The position numbers were made by a program, and so were the translations under genes. From Streptomyces sp. CBMA29 (GTDB lineage Bacteria; Actinomycetota; Actinomycetes; Streptomycetales; Streptomycetaceae), in the NCBI RefSeq assembly GCF_014596445.1, contig NZ_MECL01000019.1:1-53497 (forward strand): a stretch of 53,497 bases of DNA, written 5' to 3'. The notes beneath the pieces are model-generated. The model did no database searches, was not told where the DNA came from, and worked only from the letters and a program-made list of their open reading frames with translations. Below, piece by piece: positions 14,461 to 24,469 of this stretch; the stretch's first letter is position 1; each line of letters starts with the position of its first letter.

Positions 14461-16116
14461 TCACCCGTTCGGCCGCTCGAAGACGGTACGGCCGCCGACG
14501 ACGGTGCGCAGGGCGGACGGAAGCGGGCGCCCGGGGGTGAGATCGGGCAGGCCCGGGGTACCGGAGCGCGGGTCGGTGGACCAGTTGGCGACGCGTTCGT
14601 CGGGGGCCTGGACGACGAGGTCGCCGCTGTTCCAGACGGCGTAGTCGGCGGGGGCGCCGGGTACCAGGACGCCGGTGTCGTCCCGCCCGATGGCGCGCCA
14701 GCCGCCACGCGTGTGGGCGTTGAAGGCGGCGCGGGCCGAGACGCGGTGCTCGGGGGTGCGGTGGAAGGCGGCGGCGCGGACGGCGCCCCAGGGGTCGAGC
14801 GGGGTGACGGGGCTGTCGGAGCCGAGGACCAGCGGCACCCCGGCACGGGTCATGGCGGCGAAGGGGTTGAGGTCGCGGGCCCGCCCGGCGCCGAGCCGGT
14901 CGGCGTACATGCCGTGCTCGCCGCCCCAGGCCGCGTCGAAGGCGGGCTGTACGGAGGCGACGAGGCCGAATTCGGCGAAGGCCGCAATGGTGGCGGGAGT
15001 CATCAGTTCGGCGTGCTCCACGCGGTGCCGCAGGGCCCTGACGCGCTCCAGGCCGACGGCCGCGGCGGCGGCCCGTACGCCGTCGACGACCGCGCCGATC
15101 GCCGCGTCCCCGATGGCGTGGAAACCGGCCTGGAGGCCCGCCTGCGTGCAGAGGGTGAGGTGGCGGGCGATGGTCTCGGCGTCGAGGTAGCTGACGCCGG
15201 TGTGCGGCGCGTCGGCGTACGGGGCGTGCAGGCAGGCCGTGTGGGAGCCGATCGAGCCGTCCACGAAGAGGTCGCCGCCTGCGCCGATCGCGCCGAGGTC
15301 CCGGACCCGGTCGAGGTCGGCGGGGGCGGACGCGGCCTGTGCCCAGTAGCCGAAGACCCGCGGCCCGGATTCGGCGGCGGCCAGCGCGAGGAGGCCGGTG
15401 AGGTCGTCCTCGGAGGAGATGTCGGGGCCCGCGCACTCGTGCAGCGCGCCGATGCCCTGTTCCGCGGCGTGCAGCAGCGCGGCGCGCTGGGCGGCGGCGC
15501 GCTGGGCGGGGGTGACGGCGGCGTACGCGGCGCGGCGTACCGCGTGGTGCGCGTCGCGGGTCAGCGGCGCCTGCGGGTCGAAGCCGGGCTCGTCCCTGAC
15601 ACCGGGCACCAGATCGAGCAGCGCGGTGCTGACGGCGGCCGAGTGGACGTCCGTACGGGTCAGGTAGAGGGGCCGTCCGCCGACCGCCTCGTCCAGTTCC
15701 GCGCGGGTCGGTGTGCGCCGCTCGGGCCACCGGCTCTCGTCCCAGCCGTGGCCGAGCAGCACGCGGTCGGCGGGCCGTGCGGCGGCGTATTCGGCCGTAC
15801 GGGTCAGCGCGTCGGCCAGCGACGCGGCGCCGGACAGGTCGAGGCCGGTGAGGGCGAAGCCGGTGGCGGTGGTGTGCACGTGCGCGTCGGTGAAGGCCGG
15901 GGTGACCAGCGCCCCTTCGAGCTGGATGACACTGTCCACGCCGTCCGCGAAGGAGTCCGCGGCCCCTTCAGAACCGACCCACGCGACGGTGCCGCCGTCC
16001 ACGACCATCGCGGTCGCGAAGGGGTCGGCGGGGCTGTAGACGGCGCCGCCGCGGAGCAGGACGGTGCCGGTCGGCGCGGGGGTGGCGGGGGGCTGCGGGG
16101 TGGAGGTGCGGTGCAT
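14461..16116 (-). CDS. Amidohydrolase (YtcJ-like, amidohydrolase 3 type)
   Basis: A 551-residue metal-dependent hydrolase from ATG 16116, with GGGGAG 9 bases upstream; GTG 16122 is an in-frame alternative. The family layout is clear: an N-terminal beta-sandwich (LLRGGAVYSPADPFATAMVVDGG), VTPAFTDAHVHTTATG with the first two metal-binding histidines, FHAIGDAAIGAVVDG, RHRVEHAELM, and GSDSPVTPLDPWGAV with the catalytic aspartate. The C-terminal strand returns to complete the sandwich (DYAVWNSGDLVV, RTVVGGRTVFE). Relatives act on N-substituted amides and imides, but the substrate is not evident. The neighbouring Lrp-type regulator gene lies 105 bases upstream on the same strand. Confidence 0.9.
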   Translation of the reverse strand: MHRTSTPQPPATPAPTGTVLLRGGAVYSPADPFATAMVVDGGTVAWVGSEGAADSFADGVDSVIQLEGALVTPAFTDAHVHTTATGFALTGLDLSGAASLADALTRTAEYAAARPADRVLLGHGWDESRWPERRTPTRAELDEAVGGRPLYLTRTDVHSAAVSTALLDLVPGVRDEPGFDPQAPLTRDAHHAVRRAAYAAVTPAQRAAAQRAALLHAAEQGIGALHECAGPDISSEDDLTGLLALAAAESGPRVFGYWAQAASAPADLDRVRDLGAIGAGGDLFVDGSIGSHTACLHAPYADAPHTGVSYLDAETIARHLTLCTQAGLQAGFHAIGDAAIGAVVDGVRAAAAAVGLERVRALRHRVEHAELMTPATIAAFAEFGLVASVQPAFDAAWGGEHGMYADRLGAGRARDLNPFAAMTRAGVPLVLGSDSPVTPLDPWGAVRAAAFHRTPEHRVSARAAFNAHTRGGWRAIGRDDTGVLVPGAPADYAVWNSGDLVVQAPDERVANWSTDPRSGTPGLPDLTPGRPLPSALRTVVGGRTVFERPNG

Positions 16117-16221
16117 GGGCACAGTCTCCCCCGGTCGGGGCGCGCGCCCGACTCCGGGGTGGCGGCCCCCGACCCCTCCACGCCTCTCGTGACGGCGGGT
16201 CCGCGGCAGCCGGTTCGCGGC

Positions 16222-16662
16222 TCAGACGCGCGGCGGCCTGGCCTCGTACGCCGTGGACAGGACGACCGTGGTGCGGGTGGAGACGCCCGCGAGGGTGCGG
16301 ATCCGGGTCAGGAGGTGTTCCAGCTCGATGGGGGCGGCGACCCGCACCTTGAGGATGTAGTTCTCGTCGCCCGCGACGCTGTGGCACGCCTCGATCTCGG
16401 GGACCTCGGCGAGCCGGTCCGCGATGTCGTCGGGGGCGCTGGGGTCGAACGGTTTGACGGAGATGAAGGCCGTCAGGGACAGGCCGACCGCCTCGGGGTC
16501 GACGAGGGCCGCGTAGCCGCGGATCACCCCGCGCTGTTCGAGCCTGCGCACGCGCTGGTGCACCGCCGAGGTGGACAGGCCGGTGGCCTTGCCCAGGTCG
16601 GTGTAGCTCATGCGCCCGTCGGCGACGAGAAGTTCCACGATGTGCCGGTCCAACTCCTCCAT
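16222..16662 (-). CDS. Lrp/AsnC-family transcriptional regulator
   Basis: A 146-residue regulator from ATG 16662 (MEELDRHIVELLVADGR). The N-terminal AsnC helix-turn-helix covers about residues 1-50 (SYTDLGKATGLSTSAVHQRVRRLEQRGVIRGY). An RAM ligand-binding domain follows, with VAGDENYILKVRVAAPIELEHLL. Such proteins form octamers and respond to amino acids. It may control the amidohydrolase gene directly downstream. The alditol-oxidase-like gene is on its other side, same strand. The ligand is not predictable. Confidence 0.94.
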   Translation of the reverse strand: MEELDRHIVELLVADGRMSYTDLGKATGLSTSAVHQRVRRLEQRGVIRGYAALVDPEAVGLSLTAFISVKPFDPSAPDDIADRLAEVPEIEACHSVAGDENYILKVRVAAPIELEHLLTRIRTLAGVSTRTTVVLSTAYEARPPRV

Positions 16663-16753
16663 AGCGGATGACCTTACCCATAGGCACAGCGCCGCGTTAC
16701 GTATGCATGTGCACGGTTCGGTCACATCCCGCGCGGGGGTCGCGCCGTCGCGC

Positions 16754-18031
<1,278 letters not shown>

Positions 18032-18341
18032 TCACGTCGCCACGCATTCTGCCGAGCCGCTTCCTCCGGTCGGCGTGCCCTGCCCGGCCACGCCCGCTCG
18101 CACCTTATCCGGCACTCCCGCAAGATGCCGCGCGGGGGCACGAGGGGTGCGCGGAGGCATGGCGAGGGCGCATGGACCGGCCGAAAGGCGGGATGTGACG
18201 AAGGCCACACCCAATGCATCCCTATGAGGTCGATGGCGTGATTACCCGCGTAGCGCGGCGGGAAGTGCTCGCTATGGCCGCGGGATTGACGCCGGGCCGG
18301 CCCGATGGAGGGCACATCCGTCCGATGGGGGAGACGCGAAT

Positions 18342-18794
18342 ATGCGTAACCATGTGCGCCACAACCGCAGTGAGCGGACCCAGCCGGCGCCCGAGGAGGG
18401 GCACGAACGCGAATTCGCGCTCGCGCTGCTGCCGGGGCTGCCGGACGCCGACGACACGGATGACTCGTTCGAGGACGATCTGGACCTGGTCCGGGTGGAC
18501 TGCCCGGAGTGCGCGCGGCCGATCGCGGTCTTCGCCGACGAGGACCGGCTTCCGGAGCACGCCCTGTGCCCCACGCCGTGGAACCCCTTCGGCCTCACCG
18601 TCTGTTCCGGCTCGGGCCGCCCGGTCGAGGAGGCCAGCCCCCTCGACGGCTCCCTGCCCGGTGAGGTCCACGACCTCGACCTCGGCACCCTCCTGGTCCT
18701 GCCCGACACCCTGGACTGGCGCACCCAGCCCTTCTCGCACGTGGGCGGCCCCGGCTCGCACCCCTTCCGGGTACCGGCGCCCCGCGCGGCCTGA
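18342..18794 (+). CDS. Acidic protein with Cys-pair motif, unknown function
   Basis: A 150-residue protein with a clear GGGGGAG site 8 bases before its ATG. The first 60 residues are acidic (DADDTDDSFEDDLDLV). VDCPECARPIAVF, then HALCPTPWNPF and LTVCSG, give four cysteines of which two form a CxxC. This could be a small zinc-binding knuckle. The tail is Pro/Gly-rich. Only the cysteine spacing and acidic head can be described. I do not recognise the family. A terminator hairpin follows at once. The 313 bases upstream (18029-18341) show nothing but its likely promoter and short CGTCACGCAT repeats near 18000. Confidence 0.7.
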   Translation: MRNHVRHNRSERTQPAPEEGHEREFALALLPGLPDADDTDDSFEDDLDLVRVDCPECARPIAVFADEDRLPEHALCPTPWNPFGLTVCSGSGRPVEEASPLDGSLPGEVHDLDLGTLLVLPDTLDWRTQPFSHVGGPGSHPFRVPAPRAA

Positions 18795-18795
18795 G

Positions 18796-18819
18796 CCGGC
18801 GCCCCGTCCGGGGCGCCGG
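18796..18819. terminator. Bidirectional hairpin between convergent genes
   Basis: Perfect 10-base stem (CCGGCGCCCC 18796-18805, complement 18810-18819) with a 4-base loop. It lies right after the stop of the unknown gene and 27 bases from the acyl-CoA dehydrogenase stop. Confidence 0.75.
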
Positions 18820-18845
18820 AGTACCACCCGCCATCAGGTGGACGC

Positions 18846-20057
18846 TCAGCTCCGCGACTCGGGGCCCGCCACGTGGCGCGCGATCACCATGCGCTGGATC
18901 TGGTTGGTGCCCTCGACGATCTGAAGGACCTTGGCCTCGCGCATGTACCGCTCCACGGGGAAGTCGGCCGTGTAGCCGTAGCCGCCCAGGAGCTGGACGG
19001 CGTCCGTCGTCACCTGCATCGCCGCGTCGGTGCAGAAGAGCTTGGCCATGGCGGCCTGCCGGGAGAAGTCGAGACCGGCGTCGCGGGTCCTGGCCGCGGC
19101 CAGGTAGAGGGCGCGGCCCGCCTCGATCTTGGTGGCCATGTCGGCGATCATGAAGCGCAGCCCCTGGAAGTCGGCCAGGGGCCGGGCGAACTGGCGCCGC
19201 TCCTTGACGTAACCGAGCCCGGCGTCCAGCGCGGCCTGGGCGAGGCCGACGGCACAGGCGGCGATGCCGAGCCGTCCGGCGTCCAGCGCGGCCAGCGCGA
19301 TGGCGAACCCCTGGCCCTCCTCGCCGATGCGGCGGCTGTCGGGGACGGTCACGCCGTCGAAGTGCACCTGGGCAGTGGGCGAGCCCTTCATGCCCATCTT
19401 CCGCTCAGGCGCGGCGGCGCTGAGGCCCGGCGCGTCGCCCGGCACCAGATACGCGGAGATGCCGCGCGCGCCGTCGCCGCCGCTGCGGGCCAGGACGGTG
19501 TAGAAGTCGGCGACGCCGCCGTGGGTGATCCACGCCTTGGTGCCGTCGATCGCCCATTTCCCGGCGTCGCCGTCCGCGCCGCCGCCGTCCCCGCCGCCGC
19601 CGGTACGTACGGCGCGCGTACGCAGGCTGGCCGCGTCGGAGCCCGCGGCGGGCTCGGAGAGGCAGTAGGCGCCGAGGAGGCTGCCGCCGAGCATGGCGGG
19701 CAGGTGCTCGGCGCGCTGTTCCTTGGCGCCGAAGTGCGCGAGCGCGTGGCACGCGAGGGTGTGGACGCTGACGCCGAGGCCGATGGTGAGGCGGGCCGCG
19801 GCCAGTTCCTCCAGCACCTGGAGATAGACCTCGTACGGCTGTCCCCCGCCGCCGTGCTCCTCCGCGTACGGCAGGCCGAGCAGTCCGGTCTCCCCGATCA
19901 GCGCGAAGGTCTCACGCGGGAAGTGGCCCGCGTCCTCCTGCGCGGCGGCCACGGGCGCGATCTCCCGCTGGGCCAGGTCCCGGGTGAGCGCGAGCAGATC
20001 CCGCGCCTCCTCGGTGGGCAGTTGGCGGACAACCGGCTGCGGGCCGTGCTGCGACAT
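18846..20057 (-). CDS. Acyl-CoA dehydrogenase
   Basis: A 403-residue FAD flavoprotein that introduces the alpha-beta double bond in acyl-CoA. The start is ATG 20057 (MSQHGPQPVVRQL), with GGGAGGAG upstream. LSEPAAGSDAASLRTRAV is the first family signature, and AWITHGGVADFYTVLARS follows. The C-terminal QLLGGYGYTADFPVERYMRE and QIVEGTNQIQR are the second signature; its glutamate (VEGTNQ) is the usual catalytic base in this position. There is a Gly/Asp-rich loop in the middle (GGGGDGGGADGD) that may be a slippage insertion. Substrate length is unknown. It is divergent, across a 1.3 kb gap, from a protein kinase gene. Confidence 0.95.
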   Translation of the reverse strand: MSQHGPQPVVRQLPTEEARDLLALTRDLAQREIAPVAAAQEDAGHFPRETFALIGETGLLGLPYAEEHGGGGQPYEVYLQVLEELAAARLTIGLGVSVHTLACHALAHFGAKEQRAEHLPAMLGGSLLGAYCLSEPAAGSDAASLRTRAVRTGGGGDGGGADGDAGKWAIDGTKAWITHGGVADFYTVLARSGGDGARGISAYLVPGDAPGLSAAAPERKMGMKGSPTAQVHFDGVTVPDSRRIGEEGQGFAIALAALDAGRLGIAACAVGLAQAALDAGLGYVKERRQFARPLADFQGLRFMIADMATKIEAGRALYLAAARTRDAGLDFSRQAAMAKLFCTDAAMQVTTDAVQLLGGYGYTADFPVERYMREAKVLQIVEGTNQIQRMVIARHVAGPESRS

Positions 20058-20267
20058 CGCGGCACACTCCTCCCTGTCGGGGGCGTCGGCGGCACGCCCT
20101 GGGTGTGGCGGCGCCGTCGGTGGGCAGTGCCCATGAACCGATGTTCCCCTGCCGGGTCGCGGCACGCGGTGATCAGCGGTTCTGGCGCGTTGGAGTATGC
20201 CTGATCGGACGCCCCACGTCACGGGCGCGATTCCGTCTTACGGTTCGCCGCTGTGCGGTTCGTCTTG

Positions 20268-21254
20268 CCCGCCCGCCCACCCGTGCGAGTGCTTTCTCCG
20301 TCTGCGGGTGCCGCCCGTGCCTGGTCGGTCCCGGCCCGGGGTACCTCCTCGAAATCCGTAACACCTGGCCCCGGGTATCCAGTGACGTTCCTGTCAACGT
20401 ATTTCTGCGGGGGCACCCCGCCCCGTCCCCTCCGGGTCCATCGGCGTCCGCCTGCCCGGTGGGGGCTGAGGGGGGGCGAGGGTGGGTGGGTTTGGGTACG
20501 GCGGCGGGTGCCTGTCCGGCGGGGGTGGGCGGGAGGGGATTGGGCGGGGACCGGGCCCTGCCCCACCCGGCCGTCCAGCCGGGGTAGGCGGGAGGGGGCG
20601 GGCAGGCTCCGGTACGTCGGCGTCCGCCCGTCCGTGGAGGTGGCGGAGGGGGGTGGGTGGGGGCCGGGCCCCTGCGCGACCGCCGTCCAACCGGGGCGGG
20701 CGGGAAGTGGGTGGGTGGGCTCGGGTACGTCGGCGTCCGCCTGTCCGTGGGGGTGGCGGAGGGGGGTGAGTGGGGGCCGGGCCCTGCGCCACCCGGCCGC
20801 CCAACCGGGGCGGCCGGGAGAGGGTGGGCCAGCGTACGTCGGCGTCCGCCTGCCGGTGGGGGTGGGCAGGCTCGGGCACCTCGGCGTCCGCCTGCCGGTG
20901 GGGGTGGGCAGGCTCGGGCACCTCGGCGTCCGGCTGCCGGTGGGGGGGCGGCCGGGAGGGGGTGGGCCAGCACGTACGTCGGCGTCCGCTGGGTGGGCCC
21001 GGCCCCCGGGTGGGCGGAGGACACGCGGGGCGCCCTCACGGTCTTTGACACCCTCCCCGGCCATCTACGGACAGGCGGACGCCGACGGACCCGGAGGGGA
21101 CGGGGCGGGGTGCCCCCGCAGAAATACGTTGACAGGAACGGCACCGGATACGAGGGGCCAGGTGTTACGGATTTCGAGGAGGTACCCCGGACCGGCACCG
21201 ACCAGGCACAAGCGGCACCCGCAGACGGAGAAAGCACCCGCACGGGCGGGCGGG
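20268..21254. mobile_element. Foldback-like element: long inverted arms around a G-rich minisatellite
   Basis: Left arm 20268-20455 and right arm 21071-21254 are inverted copies. By eye there are about ten mismatches in about 170 aligned bases. Exactly shared stretches include GAAATCCGTAACACCTGGCC and CCTGTCAACGTATTTCTGCG. The 615 bases between are imperfect tandem repeats. Stops and non-triplet periods argue against coding. Each arm, read outward, holds TTGACA and a GAGGAGGTACC block. The element lies in the shared upstream region of two divergent genes. No transposase or clear target duplication is seen, so mobility is inferred only from structure. A duplicated regulatory segment is the main alternative. 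Confidence 0.6.
20456..21070. repeat. G-rich minisatellite core of the foldback-like element
   Basis: Units starting TACG-CGGCG occur at 20497, 20613, 20726 and 20835 (spacing 116, 113 and 109). Three shorter units of about 42-46 bases follow to about 20973 (GTGGGGGTGGGCAGGCTCGG). None of the long periods is a multiple of three. The plus strand has many runs of three to seven G, enough for G-quadruplexes. Confidence 0.75.
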
Positions 21255-21360
21255 GTGGGAAACACCAGGCGGGCCTGGAGTGGCGACTGAGTACGGCGAC
21301 GAAGGCGGATGAGTAGGAACGCGCTCCCGCACAGCCGCAGGCGGCCCTACGCTGCTGCCC

Positions 21361-23034
21361 ATGGAGAGCTTGGACACCACGGATCCGCGCACCGTCGGCG
21401 GATATCCGCTGTTCGCGCGGCTCGGCGCGGGTGGCATGGGACAGGTCTACCTGGCGCGCACACCCGCCGGGCGGGCACTCGCGCTGAAGACCGTACGGTC
21501 CGAGTTCGGGCTCGACCCCGGCTTCGGGGAACGGTTCGCGCGGGAGATCCGGCACGCGGACCGGGTGCGTTCGCCGTGGACGGTGGCGGTGGTCGACTAC
21601 AGCCCGCCCGGCACCCGCCCCCCGTGGCTGGCGACCGAGTACGTGGCGGCGCCCTCACTGGCCGAGTGGGTCTCGGCGCACGGCCCGCTGCCGGAACCGG
21701 CACTGGCGTCGCTGGCCGCCGAACTCTGCGAGGCGCTGCGGTCGGTGCACGCGGTGGGTCTCGCGCACCGCGACGTGAAGCCGTCGAACGTGCTGCTCGG
21801 CCCCGACCGGCCGCTGCTGATCGACTTCGGCATCGCGCGGGCCGCGGAGGACTCCCGGCACACCAGGACCGGCGGGGTGATCGGCTCCCCCGGCTACATG
21901 GCGCCCGAGCAGGCGACCGCGGGCGCGTCCGCCGAGCCCGGCGACCTGTTCGCGCTGGCGGCCGTACTGGTCTACGCGGGGACCGGGCACGGCCCGTTCA
22001 ACCGGCCGGGCGAGGAGCCGTCGACGCCCGCGCTGATGTACCGGATCGTGCACGAGGACGGCGACCTCACCGGGCTGCCCGACGCGGTGGCGCCGCTGGT
22101 CCACGCGTGCCTCGCCAAGGAACCGGCGGACCGGCCGACCGCCGAGGAGGCGTTGGCGCTGCTGCGGGAGGCGGGTCACCGTACGGGCGTGTGGCACGAG
22201 GTCCCGGCGCCCGGCCTCACCGACGAGCTGCGCGGCCGTGAAGCGCGGGTCCGCACGCTGCTGGCGGACCCGACGGCCGCCGTCGGGCCCTCGCCGTACT
22301 CCCCCACGGCGCCGCTGACCGCGCCCGGCCGCGGGCCCGGCTCCGGAGGCCAGACCCCCGCTCCCCCGCACGCCGCGTACGCGCCGCCGCGTACACCGTC
22401 GCCCGTCTCGGGACCCGCGGCGCCCACGGGACCGTACTCGGGACCGCAGCCCGTGCCGTGGAATCCGGCGCGCCGCCGCTCGGGCATGGGGCCGGGCGCG
22501 ATCGTCGGGCTGGTCGTCGCCGGGCTGCTGGTCCTCTTCGTGGTGATCGGCGTCATCCTCGACCAGCAGCGCGGCTCCGGCGACAACAACAACGGGAATC
22601 CCGACCCGAGCACGAGCACCCACACCTCCGCGCCCACGGACGCGCTGCCCGCCTCGTGGGTCGGCACCTGGGTCGGTATGGGGCCCGGCAATCCGAGCGG
22701 CAGCGGGGGCCAGCCGCGCAGCGACCGGTTCACCGTCACGCTCAGCCTGCACGCGGGGGCGCGCGGCGAGGCCGTCGGCCAGGACGTCAGCAACATCCCC
22801 GAGTCGGGCACGGGGGCCGAGCGGGGCTGTACGGAAGCGCTGTCGCTGGCGCAGGTCCGGGGGAACACCATGACCTTGCGGGTCACCGCCGCCAAGCCCA
22901 CGGACCCTGACTCGTCGCGGACCTGTATGACAGGGCACGAGTACTCCGTCTCCATGACGGACGCGCGCACCCTGCGGATCGAGGCGGGGCCGCAGGCCGA
23001 GGGCGCCCCGAGCACGCTCACCAAGCGGAGCTGA
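21361..23034 (+). CDS. Membrane Ser/Thr protein kinase without PASTA repeats
   Basis: A 557-residue Hanks-type kinase. The N-terminal catalytic domain covers residues about 14-270: glycine loop LGAGGMGQVY, Lys43 in ALALKTV, HRDVKPSN (Asp138), DFGIAR (Asp155) and GSPGYMAPEQ. A Pro-rich linker covers about 300-372. One membrane segment lies at 379-400 (AIVGLVVAGLLVLFVVIGVI). The outer part, about 155 residues, begins with an Asn/Ser/Thr stretch and has two cysteines that may pair. It has no PASTA repeat and is probably a sensor domain of unknown ligand. No Shine-Dalgarno sequence precedes the ATG; TACGCT lies 8 bases upstream, so the mRNA may be leaderless. Confidence 0.94.
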   Translation: MESLDTTDPRTVGGYPLFARLGAGGMGQVYLARTPAGRALALKTVRSEFGLDPGFGERFAREIRHADRVRSPWTVAVVDYSPPGTRPPWLATEYVAAPSLAEWVSAHGPLPEPALASLAAELCEALRSVHAVGLAHRDVKPSNVLLGPDRPLLIDFGIARAAEDSRHTRTGGVIGSPGYMAPEQATAGASAEPGDLFALAAVLVYAGTGHGPFNRPGEEPSTPALMYRIVHEDGDLTGLPDAVAPLVHACLAKEPADRPTAEEALALLREAGHRTGVWHEVPAPGLTDELRGREARVRTLLADPTAAVGPSPYSPTAPLTAPGRGPGSGGQTPAPPHAAYAPPRTPSPVSGPAAPTGPYSGPQPVPWNPARRRSGMGPGAIVGLVVAGLLVLFVVIGVILDQQRGSGDNNNGNPDPSTSTHTSAPTDALPASWVGTWVGMGPGNPSGSGGQPRSDRFTVTLSLHAGARGEAVGQDVSNIPESGTGAERGCTEALSLAQVRGNTMTLRVTAAKPTDPDSSRTCMTGHEYSVSMTDARTLRIEAGPQAEGAPSTLTKRS

Positions 23035-23057
23035 CGGGCCCTTGGGAAAGGCGGCGG

Positions 23058-24314
23058 TCAGGTTCCGGTGAGCCGCAGGCCCGCCCACAGCGCGACCGTG
23101 GAGGCGATGAGCGTCGGCGGCACCGTGAGCAGCCCGAGCCGGGTGAAGGTGCCCAGGTCGGAGTCGGTGCCGTGGTCGCGCAGCACGCGCCGCCACAGCA
23201 GGGTGGCGAGCGAACCCGCGTAGGTGAGGTTGGGGCCGAGGTTGACGCCGATGAGCACGGCGAGCACCGGGCCGGGGCCGCCCGCGGCGGCCAGCGGAAG
23301 GAGGGCGAGCACGGCGGGCAGGTTGTTGATCAGATTGGCCAGGACGGCGGCGAACGCGGCGGTCCCGAGCAGCGCGAGCAGGCCGCTGCCGTGCGGCAGC
23401 ACCCGGTCGGCGGCGTCGGACAGCCCGTTGTCGACCACGGCCTTCACCACGACGCCGAGGGCGAGCACGAACAGGCAGAACAGCGGCCCGGCCGCCGCGA
23501 CCAGGCCGCGGACCGTCGCCCGGCCGCGGCGCAGCGCCCGTACGCCCAGGACCAGCGCGCCCGCCAGCGCGGCCCAGGCGGGGTTGAGGCCGCCCAGCGA
23601 GGTGACCGCGAAGCCGACCAGGGTCAGGCCGAGGACGACCAGCGTGAACACCGGCACGGCCGGCGGCTCGCCCTGCTCCGGCGGGTGCTCGCGGATGGCG
23701 AGGTCGGCGGCGAAGTAGCGGCGGAAGACGGTGTATTCGATGCCGACGGACAGCAGCCACGGCAGGGTCATCAGGAGCGCGAAGCGGGTGAAGGACACTC
23801 CGGCGGCGGTGAAGGCCAGCAGATTGGTGAGGTTGGAGACCGGCAGCAGCAGGGAGGCGGAGTTGGCCAGGTGGGCGGTCGCGTACAGGTGCGGGCGGGC
23901 CTTGGCGCCCGCCCGCGCGGCCGTCGCGATGATCACCGGCGTGAGCAGGACGACGGTGGCGTCCAGGCTCAGCACCGCCGTGACCAGCGCGGCCACGACG
24001 AACACCCCGGCCAGCAGCCGCTTGGGCTCGCCCCGGCAGGCCCGCGCGACCGCGTCGCCCGCCGCCGTGAACAGACCGTCGTCGGCGCACAGTTCCGCCA
24101 GGACGAGCACGGCCGCCAGGAAGCCGACGACCGGCAGCAGTTCCCTGGTCTCGTGCCAGGCGGCGGACGGCGTCACGGCCCCGATGCCGATGAGCAGTCC
24201 CGCGGCGGGCACCGCGGCCACCGCCTCGGGCCAGCCGCGCGGGCGCAGGACGGCGAAGCCGAGGACCACCAGGAGAGCGAGGGCGGAGATCGTCTCCGCG
24301 ACGGCGGTGTTCAG
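23058..24314 (-). CDS. ArsB/NhaD-like multi-spanning ion transporter
   Basis: About ten to eleven membrane segments in 418 residues, typical of the ion-transporter superfamily that includes ArsB arsenite pumps and NhaD antiporters. The motifs LSLDATVVLLTPVI, NLTNLLAF, NNLPAVLALLP and GVNLGPNLTYAGSLATLLW are family signatures. The first membrane segment starts at once after LNTAVAETI. I therefore chose the CTG at 24314, which has GAGGAG 6 bases upstream; GTG 24425 is an in-frame longer alternative with an Arg/Gly/Pro-rich, unlikely extension. No ars genes are adjacent, so arsenite export is only one option. It is convergent with the kinase gene. Confidence 0.88.
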   Translation of the reverse strand: MNTAVAETISALALLVVLGFAVLRPRGWPEAVAAVPAAGLLIGIGAVTPSAAWHETRELLPVVGFLAAVLVLAELCADDGLFTAAGDAVARACRGEPKRLLAGVFVVAALVTAVLSLDATVVLLTPVIIATAARAGAKARPHLYATAHLANSASLLLPVSNLTNLLAFTAAGVSFTRFALLMTLPWLLSVGIEYTVFRRYFAADLAIREHPPEQGEPPAVPVFTLVVLGLTLVGFAVTSLGGLNPAWAALAGALVLGVRALRRGRATVRGLVAAAGPLFCLFVLALGVVVKAVVDNGLSDAADRVLPHGSGLLALLGTAAFAAVLANLINNLPAVLALLPLAAAGGPGPVLAVLIGVNLGPNLTYAGSLATLLWRRVLRDHGTDSDLGTFTRLGLLTVPPTLIASTVALWAGLRLTGT

Positions 24315-24469
24315 GGGGCTCTCCTCGGACGGACCACGGGCTGGCGTACCGCCTGATTCCACCACGTGGGCCGCGCGGCTCCGCCCCGGCGCCCGCCCGA
24401 CGCGCCCGAGTGCGTCGTTTCTCACGGCCCCGCGCGATGGCGGAGCCGTGACGACGGGCCGGACAGGTC

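Noticed and set aside
13712..14644. Open frame of 310 codons in the lnt-amidohydrolase gap
   Set aside because: It runs through intergenic repeats and into antisense of the amidohydrolase, with no recognisable domain and no Shine-Dalgarno sequence.
21121..21190. TTGACA and AGGAGG in the right arm as promoter and ribosome site of a gene
   Set aside because: No -10 box is conserved at 16-18 bases in both arms, and no start codon follows the AGGAGG at a usable distance.
20253..21290. Open frame of 345 codons on the plus strand in the same element
   Set aside because: Same reasons: low complexity, no start signal, and it begins and ends inside the inverted arms.
20173..21555. Long Pro-rich open frame on the minus strand (460 codons) through the foldback-like element
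   Set aside because: The tandem units have periods that are not multiples of three, the two arms would be read in unrelated frames, and both strands are open because of extreme GC content. No ribosome site or domain is visible.
23058..24425. Arsenic-resistance operon
   Set aside because: Only the transporter fold is present; no ArsR, ArsC or ArsA-like gene is adjacent.
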